The notes beneath the pieces are model-generated. The model was not told the DNA's origin. It did no database searches and saw nothing but the letters and a program-made list of their open reading frames with translations. The position numbers and the translations under genes were made by a program. Below are positions 48,492 through 57,242 of a DNA stretch of 64,000 bases, in pieces. The stretch comes from Moraxella sp. VT-16-12 (GTDB taxonomy: Bacteria; Pseudomonadota; Gammaproteobacteria; Pseudomonadales; Moraxellaceae): contig NZ_NKHK02000002.1 of assembly GCF_002224245.2 (NCBI RefSeq), positions 62,001-126,000 of the forward strand, in the 5' to 3' direction. Positions within the stretch are counted from its first letter, which is position 1; the number at the start of each line of letters is the position of its first letter.

Positions 48492-48520
48492 AAAAAGTCG
48501 GACAAAGGTTCGGCTTTTTT
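48492..48520 (+). terminator. Terminator between the binding protein and cysT
   Basis: A stem with A run, AAAAAGTCG pairing with CGGCTTTTT (one G-T pair) and further inner pairs, is followed by T-rich sequence. It probably lowers expression of the permease genes relative to the abundant binding protein. Confidence 0.75.
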
Positions 48521-48629
48521 ATTTTTTAATCTCACAAATCCCAAAAAAGAAAAAGTATATTCTGTTTTATCCATACCATAATCAGCCCAATCTTTTAAAA
48601 TAGCCTAAATTTTTGATAAAAAGAACGCC

Positions 48630-49514
48630 ATGACTGCACACACTTCCTTGCAATTACCCCCCAACAAAAAAAGACGCATCATGCCTTTTTTTGGGTTAAG
48701 TCTTGGTATCAGCGTGTTTTCGTTGTCATTACTTGTGGCACTGCCCTTTGTGATGATGATTTTGACCACGCTGGACATGGGGTTATCTGACATCATCAAC
48801 ACCATCAAAGAGCCACAGGTCTTTTTTGCCATCAAACTGTCGCTGTCTATGGCGATTTTGGCAACTTTAACCAACCTTATCTTTGGCACACTCATCGCTT
48901 GGGTGTTGGTGCGTTATGAGTTTTGGGGTAAATCCTTTATCAATGCTTTGGTGGATTTGCCCTTTGCCTTACCAACCGCCGTTACTGGCATTGCCCTTGC
49001 CACATTATACGCACCTAATGGCGTGTTTGGGCAGATTTTTGCTAAATTGGGCGTGGCTTTGGCAGGTGAACCCATCAAAATCGCCTTTACGCCGATTGGC
49101 ATTTGGCTGGCGTTGGTGGTGGTAAGTTTTCCTTTTATTGTGCGAGCGGTGCAGCCTGTGCTTGCTGAGCTGTCAGTAGAATTTGAAGAAGCTGCTGCTG
49201 TCATGGGAGCAAATCGGCTGACCACATTTATCAAAGTGATTTTGCCTGAGATTGCCCCTGCCATGCTGATTGGGGCAGGCATGATGTTTGCTCGGGCGAC
49301 AGGCGAGTATGGCTCGGTGATTTTTATTGCAGGTAACATTCCCATGCAATCTGAAATTTTACCACTTATCATCGTCTCAAAATTGGAGCAGTTTGATGTG
49401 GCAGGAGCGTCTTGTGTGGCACTATTTATGCTACTTGTGTCGCTAGTTGTGTTGTTTGCCATTAACTTTGCCCAATGGAAATTGTCAGCACGGCTTGGGG
49501 CAAAGACCAATTAA
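48630..49514 (+). CDS. cysT: Sulfate/thiosulfate ABC transporter permease CysT
   Basis: This is an inner-membrane permease subunit with six membrane helices in 294 residues. The FALPTAVTGIALATLYA segment and the ABC-coupling EAA loop (EFEEAAAVMGANRLTTFIKV in part) are typical of CysT/CysU. It follows the binding-protein gene after a terminator and precedes cysW by 47 bases. Confidence 0.94.
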   Translation: MTAHTSLQLPPNKKRRIMPFFGLSLGISVFSLSLLVALPFVMMILTTLDMGLSDIINTIKEPQVFFAIKLSLSMAILATLTNLIFGTLIAWVLVRYEFWGKSFINALVDLPFALPTAVTGIALATLYAPNGVFGQIFAKLGVALAGEPIKIAFTPIGIWLALVVVSFPFIVRAVQPVLAELSVEFEEAAAVMGANRLTTFIKVILPEIAPAMLIGAGMMFARATGEYGSVIFIAGNIPMQSEILPLIIVSKLEQFDVAGASCVALFMLLVSLVVLFAINFAQWKLSARLGAKTN

Positions 49515-49561
49515 ACTCATCATTTCACATCAATCCCTAAATTTATCTTTTTGGAAAAAAC

Positions 49562-50410
49562 ATGGCAACACACTCCACTTACAACTATCAAGCTCACCCT
49601 GCCACGTCCGATAAAACTTGGGTCAAATGGACATTGATTGGTGTGGCAGTGGCGTTTATGGTCATCATGCTGGTCGTACCACTGATGGCGGTGTTTTATG
49701 AAGCCCTAAAAGATGGCTGGGGGGCATATATCTTGGCACTGACCGACCCTGATGCTCGCCACGCCATTAAGCTCACACTCATCACCACCGCCATCGTTCT
49801 GCCCATCAACATCATCATTGGTGTGGCACTGGCGTACTTGATTACTCGTCATAAATTTAAAGGCAAATTTATCATCACCACCTTGCTTGATTTGCCCTTT
49901 GCGGTATCGCCTGTGGTGGCAGGCTTGATGTTTGTGCTGCTGTTTGGGGCAAATACGCTCATCGGTGGGTTTTTTGAAGGCTTGGGAATAAAGATTATCT
50001 TTGCCACCACAGGCATTGTGCTTGCCACCTTGTTTGTTACCTTTCCTTTTATTGCTCGTGAGATTATTCCACTCATGCAGTCCATTGGCGACAGCGAAGA
50101 AGAAGCGGCTTTGACCCTTGGTGCAAGCGGCTGGCAGATGTTTTGGCACGTTACTTTACCCAACATCAAATGGGCACTGTTATATGGCATTATCCTAACC
50201 AATGCTCGTGCCATGGGCGAATTTGGGGCGGTGAGCGTGGTGTCAGGACATATCCGTGGGCAGACCAATACCATGCCACTGATGATTGAGATTGCTTATA
50301 ATGAATACGCCTTTACCACCGCCTTTGCCCTGTCTAGCATTTTGGCATTGTTGGCACTCATCACCCTAGCTGTGCAACAACTGATGAGCCGTAAAACCCA
50401 TCAACGCTGA
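49562..50410 (+). CDS. cysW: Sulfate/thiosulfate ABC transporter permease CysW
   Basis: This is the second permease subunit, 282 residues, six helices. It has the FAVSPVVAGLMFVLLFG segment and the EAA loop SEEEAALTLGASGWQMFW typical of CysW. GGAAAAAAC precedes the ATG. The gene lies 23 bases before cysA. Confidence 0.94.
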   Translation: MATHSTYNYQAHPATSDKTWVKWTLIGVAVAFMVIMLVVPLMAVFYEALKDGWGAYILALTDPDARHAIKLTLITTAIVLPINIIIGVALAYLITRHKFKGKFIITTLLDLPFAVSPVVAGLMFVLLFGANTLIGGFFEGLGIKIIFATTGIVLATLFVTFPFIAREIIPLMQSIGDSEEEAALTLGASGWQMFWHVTLPNIKWALLYGIILTNARAMGEFGAVSVVSGHIRGQTNTMPLMIEIAYNEYAFTTAFALSSILALLALITLAVQQLMSRKTHQR

Positions 50411-50433
50411 TACTTATTTAAATTGGAAAACAC

Positions 50434-51153
50434 ATGAGCATTGACATTCACAACATTCATAAACATTTTGGCGATTTTACTGCCCTAAACAACATCAGTT
50501 TCACCGTCAATACAGGAGAGCTTGCTACCTTGCTTGGTCCTTCTGGCTGTGGTAAAACCACCCTACTGCGGATTATCGCAGGGCTTGAAACTGCTGACAC
50601 AGGACGCATTTTGTTTGATGGCACAGACGTAACCGATACGCCAGTACAAAAACGTGGCATTGGCTTTGTTTTTCAAAACTACGCCCTATTTCGCCACAAA
50701 ACCGTCGCTCAAAACATCGCCTTTGGTTTAGAGCTATTGCCCAAAGACAAACGCCCCACAAAAGAGCAAACCACCAAGCGAGTGGCAGAGCTGTTAGAGC
50801 TTATCCAACTGCCCCACACCAAAGACCGCTATCCTCATGAGCTGTCAGGTGGACAAAGACAACGTATTGCCCTAGCACGAGCCATCGCCACCAACCCCAA
50901 GCTACTACTACTTGATGAGCCTTTTGGGGCGTTGGATGCCAAGGTGCGTAAAGAGCTACGCACGTCCTTAAAGGACATTCAAAAAGAGATTGGCATCACC
51001 TCCATCATGGTAACCCATGACCAAGAAGAAGCGGTGGCAGTGTCTGATAAAGTCGTCATCATGAATCATGGTATCATAGAACAAATCGGCAAACCTGATG
51101 AACTGTTTGCTCGCCCCAATAGTGATTTTGTGGTGGATTTTTTGGGTTTGTAA
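50434..51153 (+). CDS. cysA: Sulfate/thiosulfate ABC transporter ATP-binding protein CysA, short form
   Basis: This is the ATPase subunit. Walker [10 protein letters not shown], the signature [14 protein letters not shown] and Walker [13 protein letters not shown] with H-loop MVTHDQEE are all intact, so the nucleotide-binding domain should work. At 239 residues it stops right after the domain (FVVDFLGL). The roughly 110-residue C-terminal TOBE-type domain of E. coli CysA (about 365 residues) is absent. No remnant is visible in the 61 bases before the next gene. Confidence 0.93.
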   Translation: MSIDIHNIHKHFGDFTALNNISFTVNTGELATLLGPSGCGKTTLLRIIAGLETADTGRILFDGTDVTDTPVQKRGIGFVFQNYALFRHKTVAQNIAFGLELLPKDKRPTKEQTTKRVAELLELIQLPHTKDRYPHELSGGQRQRIALARAIATNPKLLLLDEPFGALDAKVRKELRTSLKDIQKEIGITSIMVTHDQEEAVAVSDKVVIMNHGIIEQIGKPDELFARPNSDFVVDFLGL

Positions 51154-51214
51154 AACCGCCAAGCCATCATAAAACCATAAATTATGCTAAAATAGCCCTT
51201 TTATCTTGATTACC

Positions 51215-51823
51215 ATGACTCACACACTTGTTATCATTATTATGACAGTGATTGTCAGCTTGCTGGCTTGGCAATCGCCTGCTTTTTTAAACCGTCTTGT
51301 TTTTGACCCTTTGATGGTTAAAAAAGGGCAAATTGACCGTTTTATCACTTATGGTTTTATCCACGCCCACGGCTGGCATTTGTTTTTTAATATGTTTACG
51401 CTGTTTTTCTTTGGGCAAGCCATTGAACGGCTGTATATTGCCAAATTTGGCTATTTGGGATTTTTGGGTTTTTATGTGGCCGCCATCATCTTTTCTGTAT
51501 TGCCTGATTTTATCAAAAGTGGCAACGGACACACTCGTACGGTCTTATTGGGGGCATCAGGGGGCGTATCGGCAGTGCTGTTTGCCTTTGTACTGCTTGC
51601 TCCGTGGCAACTAATTTACTTTTTTGCCGTCATTCCTGTGCCTGCCATCATCTTTGCCATTTTATATGTGGCGTACAGCATTTATGCCTACAAAAAGGGC
51701 AATGACAATATCGGACATTTGGCACACATGGCAGGAGCGGTGTTTGGTGTGGTAGCAACCATCGCCATAGAACCTGCCTTGTTGTTGCATTTTATTGGAG
51801 AGCTACTTAACCCTAAATTTTAA
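51215..51823 (+). CDS. Rhomboid-family intramembrane serine protease
   Basis: This 202-residue membrane protein has six helices. The catalytic serine motif GASGGVSAVLF is in helix 4 and the catalytic histidine is in GHLAHMAGAVFG in helix 6. The loop-1 HAHGWHLFFNMF segment carries the HxxxN motif. It is likely a compact bacterial rhomboid that cleaves membrane proteins within or near the bilayer. The substrate is unknown. Its end overlaps the convergent aminopeptidase gene by 11 bases. Confidence 0.9.
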   Translation: MTHTLVIIIMTVIVSLLAWQSPAFLNRLVFDPLMVKKGQIDRFITYGFIHAHGWHLFFNMFTLFFFGQAIERLYIAKFGYLGFLGFYVAAIIFSVLPDFIKSGNGHTRTVLLGASGGVSAVLFAFVLLAPWQLIYFFAVIPVPAIIFAILYVAYSIYAYKKGNDNIGHLAHMAGAVFGVVATIAIEPALLLHFIGELLNPKF

Positions 51824-53591
51824 TTGGTTGAGTGCGAGCGGTTAGCCATGCTTTTGCCCGAGCTGACAGATGACCAACAAGCTCATCATACACCTGTTGA
51901 TGATAAGCATTCAGCCACGCTTTTTCATCATTATCCAACAGATGTGGCAAAATCAAACGCTCATCAAATGGGCAAAGTGTCAATGTCTCAAAACACAAAA
52001 ACTCCCCAAACTCACTATCAGGGGCAGGCTTGACCGCCATCAAGTTTTCAAGGCGAATGCCCCATTTATCCTGCCGATAAAGCCCCGGCTCATTGCTGCT
52101 TATCATGCCCACCTGCAAGGCTCGTTCAGGTGTCTGTGGTGCGGTGTAGGAGATGGCTTGCGGACCTTCATGGACATTTAAAAAATAACCCACCCCATGA
52201 CCTGTACCATGCCCATAATCCTTACCCACCGCCCACAGTTTTGCTCGTGCCACAATGTCTATCTGCGGTGATGGCAAATCTTTGGGAAAATGGGCGACTG
52301 CTAGGGCGATATGGGCTTTTAATACCTGGGTGATGTCTGTTTTTTGTTCATCAGTAATATGCCCAACCCCCACCATGCGAGTAATGTCGGTTGTGCCGTT
52401 GTGATATTGAGCGCCTGAGTCTATCAACAAAAGTCCATCACCCACCAAATACGCAAATCGCTCAGGCGTGGCTTTGTAATGCACAATCGCCCCATTTGCT
52501 CCAAAGCCTGCAATGGTATCAAAACTTGGGCTGACATAATGTGCCTGCTGACTGCGATAATAAGTCAGCCTATCTGCAACATCAAGCTCACTGACCATCT
52601 CTCCACGCTCTAAGCACTCATCAAGCTCAGCAAAAAACTCACACAACGCCACGCCGTCTTGACGCATGGCGTTTTTGATGTGGCTGATGTCTTGGGGGGA
52701 TTTGATGGCTTTTAACAAAGTACTGGGGTTCATGGCATATTTGATATTGTCTTTATTAAATGATGACAAAGTACCGACAGCGACTTTATTGGGGTCAATC
52801 AGCAGCACACCTTGTTTGTTACATATCGCTTGTTGTACATCATCATAGGGAGCAACATCAATGCCCGCCTGTGCCAAGGCGGTAAGTGCGGAGCTGGTCA
52901 GTTTATGACCATCTACAAATAAAGTAGTCTCATCTTGACCAATCAATAAATGAGCCAAAAACACAGGATTAAATGCCACGTCCGAGCCACGCAAATTGGT
53001 CAGCCAAGCAATGTCATCTAGGCTTGAAATCAAATGCCAATCCGCTCCTAGCTGTTGTATCTGCTGACGCACCTGTTGCAGTTTGTCTTTTGCTGATGTG
53101 TCCACAAAACGCGTGTCATGCACCACAACATCAGCACAAGGCAATGGCGGGCGAAACTGCCACACTTGCCCCACCACATCCATGTCAATAAATACAAAAA
53201 CATCAGCCAACATCTTTTGTAAACGTTCATAGTACGCCAACGAAAACACCGCCTTATCTATGGCAAGCGTTGGTTTTTGAACACCTGTAAAATGCTCTAA
53301 CAAAAACTCTGCTATGTCTGTATCTTGTCCTTGCTTTTTTAGGACAATGCCAGTACCACCAAGCTCAATCTCTGCTTGTACCCAGTAGCGACTGTCCGTC
53401 CACAATCCTGCAAAATCTGCCGTCATCACCAACACGCCTGCCGACCCTGTAAAGCCTGATAACCATTTGCGAGTTTGCCAATGCTCAGGCAGATATTCGG
53501 ATAAATGCGGGTCGGACGTTGGCACAATGATGACGTCTATGTTTTGGCTTTGCATATACTGTCTGACGGCGGATATTCTTTGTTTTATCAT
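51813..53591 (-). CDS. pepP: Xaa-Pro aminopeptidase (M24B, long aminopeptidase P type)
   Basis: This enzyme cleaves N-terminal residues before proline. The 592-residue protein has two creatinase-like N-terminal domains (about 1-310) and a C-terminal pita-bread metallopeptidase domain. Metal ligands are visible in LIDSGAQYHNGTTDITR (two Asp), GHGTGHGVGYFLNVHEG (His) and SNEPGLYRQDKWGIRLEN (two Glu). The size fits the long, eukaryotic-like aminopeptidase P group. It starts two bases after the epmB stop, so the two are probably one operon. Confidence 0.92.
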   Translation of the reverse strand: MIKQRISAVRQYMQSQNIDVIIVPTSDPHLSEYLPEHWQTRKWLSGFTGSAGVLVMTADFAGLWTDSRYWVQAEIELGGTGIVLKKQGQDTDIAEFLLEHFTGVQKPTLAIDKAVFSLAYYERLQKMLADVFVFIDMDVVGQVWQFRPPLPCADVVVHDTRFVDTSAKDKLQQVRQQIQQLGADWHLISSLDDIAWLTNLRGSDVAFNPVFLAHLLIGQDETTLFVDGHKLTSSALTALAQAGIDVAPYDDVQQAICNKQGVLLIDPNKVAVGTLSSFNKDNIKYAMNPSTLLKAIKSPQDISHIKNAMRQDGVALCEFFAELDECLERGEMVSELDVADRLTYYRSQQAHYVSPSFDTIAGFGANGAIVHYKATPERFAYLVGDGLLLIDSGAQYHNGTTDITRMVGVGHITDEQKTDITQVLKAHIALAVAHFPKDLPSPQIDIVARAKLWAVGKDYGHGTGHGVGYFLNVHEGPQAISYTAPQTPERALQVGMISSNEPGLYRQDKWGIRLENLMAVKPAPDSEFGEFLCFETLTLCPFDERLILPHLLDNDEKAWLNAYHQQVYDELVGHLSARAKAWLTARTQPIKI

Positions 53592-53593
53592 AA

Positions 53594-54616
53594 CTAATCC
53601 TTGATGGCTGTTTTGGTGATTTGGTAAATATCAATGGGTGTTTTATAGGGTTTGCCTGCCACTTCCTGCACCAGCTTTGGCACAAGATAACCAGACAAAC
53701 GTTCAAGCATACCCCAATAAAGTCCTATGGCGTGCTGTATGTCAATGTCAAAATGAGCCGACCCTGCCACTTTATCCAAAATATGCAAATAATAAGGCAG
53801 CACCCCCATCTTAAACAATGCCCAACTCAGCTGACAAAGTGTCTCTATTTTGTCATTCACCCCTTTTAATAACACTGATTGATTTAACAGCACCACACCA
53901 TTATTTTTAAGAACTTGGCATTTTTGAGCTAAGATGTCATCTATCTCTTGGGCGTGGTTGATGTGTAGCACCATGACGATGTGTTTTGGGCTTGATGAAA
54001 GTATCTGCACCAGTTCATCATCAATGCGATTTGGCAATATGGCAGGCATTCTGGTATGAATGCGGATTGTGTTGATGGCATCAATATCAGACACCATGTC
54101 AATCCATGCTTTAATGCGGCGATTGTTTAGGCTTAATGGGTCGCCCCCACTAAATATCACTTCATTAATGTTACTATCCTGTTTGATGTACTCGCCGATA
54201 ACCGCCATCTCATCAGAGCTCGGCAAATTTGCCCCATAATCAAAATGCTGACGAAAACAATAACGACAATGCACGGCACACGCTCCTGTAAGCGTGATTA
54301 AAGCTCGGTTTTGGTATTTGTGTATCAAACCCTTAATGGGATTATGGTTATTTTCATCAAGGGGGTCAGTCGTATAACCCATCACTGTCAAGCTTTCAGC
54401 AACATCGGGCAATATTTGTAAAAGTAGCGGGTCGTTTGGGTCGCCCTTTTTTATTTTATTGACAAAAGCGTGTGGCACTCGCAGGGGGAATTTTTTTGGC
54501 TGATGATGATTGGCAGGCACAGGCAACTCTAACAACTCATATAAAGTTGCCACATCGCTCACCGCACAGGACAGCTCTTGTTGCCAGTTTGGGGTATTAA
54601 AAAAAATGTCGCTCAT
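53594..54616 (-). CDS. epmB: EF-P lysine 2,3-aminomutase EpmB
   Basis: EpmB is a radical-SAM, PLP-dependent enzyme that makes (R)-beta-lysine for attachment to elongation factor P. The 340-residue protein has the CxxxCxxC cluster in CAVHCRYCFRQHF and downstream PLP-lysine and substrate segments (VEVIFSGGDPLS-like EVIFSGGDPLSLNN). It is divergent from efp, its final target, across about 100 bases. The attaching enzyme EpmA is not in the window. The start at 54616 is an ATG; a TTG three codons upstream is less likely. Confidence 0.94.
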   Translation of the reverse strand: MSDIFFNTPNWQQELSCAVSDVATLYELLELPVPANHHQPKKFPLRVPHAFVNKIKKGDPNDPLLLQILPDVAESLTVMGYTTDPLDENNHNPIKGLIHKYQNRALITLTGACAVHCRYCFRQHFDYGANLPSSDEMAVIGEYIKQDSNINEVIFSGGDPLSLNNRRIKAWIDMVSDIDAINTIRIHTRMPAILPNRIDDELVQILSSSPKHIVMVLHINHAQEIDDILAQKCQVLKNNGVVLLNQSVLLKGVNDKIETLCQLSWALFKMGVLPYYLHILDKVAGSAHFDIDIQHAIGLYWGMLERLSGYLVPKLVQEVAGKPYKTPIDIYQITKTAIKD

Positions 54617-54618
54617 TT

Positions 54619-54649
54619 TTGACAAAGTTAGGAAATTTTAAGGTATAAT
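54619..54649 (+). promoter_or_regulatory. Predicted efp promoter
   Basis: A perfect TTGACA (54619-54624) and a perfect TATAAT (54644-54649) are separated by 19 bases. The leader to the efp ATG would be about 58 bases. Confidence 0.55.
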
Positions 54650-54714
54650 AAATGGTTAAACTGCGTCATTATAACGCATTTTGCTTTTTTATTTTTATTT
54701 TTAAGGTAATTTTC

Positions 54715-55284
54715 ATGGCAAGCTTTTCTACCAATGATTTCAAAGCAGGCTTAAAAGTCATGCTTGATGGCAACCCCTGCTCCATCTTAGAAAACGAATA
54801 CGTCAAACCCGGTAAAGGTCAAGCCTTTAACCGTGTCAAACTACGCAACCTAAAAACAGGCAAAGTCCTAGAACAAACCTTTAAATCAGGCGACACCTTA
54901 GAAGGGGCAGACGTGGTAGATACCGAAATGAACTATCTGTACAACGATGGTGAGTTTTGGCATTTTATGCACCCTGAGACTTTTGAGCAGCTACAAGCCG
55001 ACAAAACCGCCATGGGAGACGCTGCTCAGTGGCTCAAAGAAAACTCTAACGCCCTTTGCACCATCACGCTCTTTAATGGTGCTCCCCTATCAGTAACACC
55101 GCCTAACTTCGTTGAGCTACAAATCGTAGAGACCGACCCCGGTGTGCGTGGTGATACTTCTGGCGGTGGTGGTAAACCTGCCCGCTTAGAGACAGGTGCA
55201 GTAGTGCGTGTACCACTTTTTGTACAACAAGAAGAAATCGTCAAAGTAGATACCCGTACAGGCGAATATCTAGGTCGTGTATAA
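54715..55284 (+). CDS. efp: Elongation factor P
   Basis: EF-P relieves ribosome stalling at polyproline stretches. The 189-residue protein has three beta-barrel domains. The modified lysine is K34 in the loop VKPGKGQA, the form used by the EpmA/EpmB pathway. The ATG at 54715 has AAGG upstream and gives the family start [10 protein letters not shown]. It is divergent from epmB, and a terminator follows. Confidence 0.97.
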   Translation: MASFSTNDFKAGLKVMLDGNPCSILENEYVKPGKGQAFNRVKLRNLKTGKVLEQTFKSGDTLEGADVVDTEMNYLYNDGEFWHFMHPETFEQLQADKTAMGDAAQWLKENSNALCTITLFNGAPLSVTPPNFVELQIVETDPGVRGDTSGGGGKPARLETGAVVRVPLFVQQEEIVKVDTRTGEYLGRV

Positions 55285-55306
55285 GCCAGATATTTCCCAC
55301 TCATCA

Positions 55307-55338
55307 AAAAAGACAATCCATTTGGATTGTCTTTTTTA
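55307..55338. terminator. Bidirectional terminator between efp and the channel gene
   Basis: AAAAAGACAATCC pairs perfectly with GGATTGTCTTTTT around ATTT, between the convergent stop codons. Confidence 0.92.
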
Positions 55339-55360
55339 TGGCTGATGACAACATCACAGA

Positions 55361-56911
55361 CTACTTGACATCGCCCAAGTCATCTTTATCAAGCACAGCT
55401 TTTTGGGCGACATCAGTGATTGTGCTTTCTGATTTGTCATCAGACAAAACAGCCTTGTTGTCGCTTTGGGCTTCTAGTTTGTCTTGCAGACGTGCCAAAT
55501 AACGTGCGGCAGCTTCTCGCCCACCCAAACCAAATGCCAAGGCAAACGCCACCGCCACCGAGCCAAGCGTTAAACCAAAAGCAAGGTTTACGATACTATC
55601 AGCGATGCCCATCGCTTTTAGACCCATCGCCAGCACCAGCCCAATAATCAGCGTACGCACAATGTTAGCAATGCATTTGCTCTGCCCCGAACGCTCAATC
55701 ACACCACAAACCACGCCAGAGAGCCAAAAACCAACCACCAAAATGACCGCCCCAAGGACAATCTGACCACCAAAGTGGATAAAGGTTGTTACGATGTCGC
55801 TGATTTGTACAAAGCCCAAAACATCAGCCGCCGCCACAGACGCAAACAACATGGCAAAAAAGATGATGCCACAGCGAACCAAGCCTGATACGCTTTGATT
55901 ACCCAAAGCATCTTGTACGCCTAATTTGGCAGGCAAACCATCTATTTGGGTGCTTTGTAGCAGTCCCTTGACAATGTCCGCCACCATACGCACGACAAAA
56001 TATGTTACCACCAAAATCGCCACCGCCGTAAAGATGTTCGGCAAAGTGGTTAAAATTTTATCCAACATATTGGTGGCAGGTCGGCTGATGGCTTCTATTT
56101 TTAAGGCATCAAGCGATGCAATGGTAAAAGGAATGATAATCAGCAAAAACACCAAAGAGCCTGCAATGTTTGGCAAGCTGTTTTTTTCGCTGATGCCTGC
56201 TTTGGTGGCAAGGGCTTGAACATTTAAAGAACCCACCAAGCTGATAACGATGCCTTTAACCACTTTTGCCACCACAAAGCCCACAAAGAAAATCACGCTG
56301 GCAATAAACAGATTTGGCACAAAGGCAAAAATCTTATCCATCATATTGGCAAGTGGTGCAAACAGTCCTGTCAGACCAAGCCGACCCAACACCATCGTCA
56401 AGACCACGAGCAAAATTAGCCAATATACCACATCACTTATCGTGCCACTCATAGGCTTGACAGAAGCTTCATTGGCAAGCTTTTCATCTAAGCTGGTTTT
56501 ATTCAAGGCGGTCAAAGTCGCATTTTTTGCCACGATTGCTGCCACCCAACCAATCACCGCCACCGCCGTTGCTGCCAATAAATTAGGCACAAAAAGTAGC
56601 ACTTGATTTATCATGTTGGCAAAAGGCGTTGAAATGGCGTTAAGATTGAGCTGATTTAAAGCAGCAGACACCGCAATGATAAAAACAAACCAAAACACAA
56701 TCTTACCAAGCAGACTTTGTAAGTCATAATTTTTGCCTGTTTGATGGCTCATTTTTTGGTTTAGGTTCATGTTGGTTAATGCTTTTTTGGTAAATGAACC
56801 CAAAATAAGTGCGGCAAAATACCCCAATAAAAAGATGATAATTGCCCCAATCACCGAGCCTATCGGACTTGACAGATAGTGATTAACGACAGGGAAGAAA
56901 TGTGGGTTCAT
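55361..56911 (-). CDS. Mechanosensitive-channel family protein with TM-helix repeats
   Basis: This 516-residue membrane protein is built from about four copies of a two-helix TM_helix unit (PF05552-type). Each copy carries a related motif: ANMINQVLLFVPNL, ANMMDKIFAFVPNL and TNMLDKILTTLPNI. The last unit ends in LAFGLGGREAAARYLARL, the conserved channel segment of this family. The charged C-terminal tail is rich in Asp and Lys. The ATG at 56911 has GGAG upstream. It probably acts as an osmotic-stress channel; no soluble MscS beta domain is visible. Confidence 0.85.
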   Translation of the reverse strand: MNPHFFPVVNHYLSSPIGSVIGAIIIFLLGYFAALILGSFTKKALTNMNLNQKMSHQTGKNYDLQSLLGKIVFWFVFIIAVSAALNQLNLNAISTPFANMINQVLLFVPNLLAATAVAVIGWVAAIVAKNATLTALNKTSLDEKLANEASVKPMSGTISDVVYWLILLVVLTMVLGRLGLTGLFAPLANMMDKIFAFVPNLFIASVIFFVGFVVAKVVKGIVISLVGSLNVQALATKAGISEKNSLPNIAGSLVFLLIIIPFTIASLDALKIEAISRPATNMLDKILTTLPNIFTAVAILVVTYFVVRMVADIVKGLLQSTQIDGLPAKLGVQDALGNQSVSGLVRCGIIFFAMLFASVAAADVLGFVQISDIVTTFIHFGGQIVLGAVILVVGFWLSGVVCGVIERSGQSKCIANIVRTLIIGLVLAMGLKAMGIADSIVNLAFGLTLGSVAVAFALAFGLGGREAAARYLARLQDKLEAQSDNKAVLSDDKSESTITDVAQKAVLDKDDLGDVK

Positions 56912-57201
56912 GAAAACTCCTTCATCATAAGAACCAAAACTAAATTTCATTATACCCAAAATACCCACCCATCACAAACCCATAGCGTAACAGTCTTGTT
57001 ACATTTACCCCACAACTGTCTTGATATAACGCATTTTTTATCAATGACTTATCTTGCTATGATGGCAAATGGCATTTATCTTGACCACAAACAGCAACAA
57101 TACTGTCATCAAAAAAGACGTAAATACATATTTGTTTACAAAGTAATTACTTGTTATCCAAACTAATGATACCACCAATCATATTACCAAATGTGTCCAA
57201 C
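56912..57201. other. Non-coding region upstream of the channel gene
   Basis: About 290 bases with no gene I can support. It presumably contains the channel-gene promoter on the minus strand. A plus-strand frame of about 95 codons crosses it but starts inside the channel gene and has no ribosome-binding site. Confidence 0.6.
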
Positions 57202-57226
57202 AAAAAACCCAACCGAAGCTGGGTTT
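57202..57226 (-). terminator. Intrinsic terminator of the pyrB operon
   Basis: On the minus strand AAACCCAGC pairs with GTTGGGTTT (one G-T pair) around TTCG, a stable tetraloop, and is followed by TTT. It lies 16 bases after the last gene. Confidence 0.87.
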
Positions 57227-57242
57227 AATAAAATCTGATGGT

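Noticed and set aside
48914-49510. 198-codon open frame opposite cysT
   Set aside because: Fully covered by cysT, whose permease motifs are intact; the antisense product is Ala/Ser/Thr/Pro-rich without any motif.
56879-57166. 95-codon plus-strand frame across the intergenic region before the channel gene
   Set aside because: It starts inside the channel gene, has no ribosome-binding site and no family likeness; the region is better read as promoter and leader.
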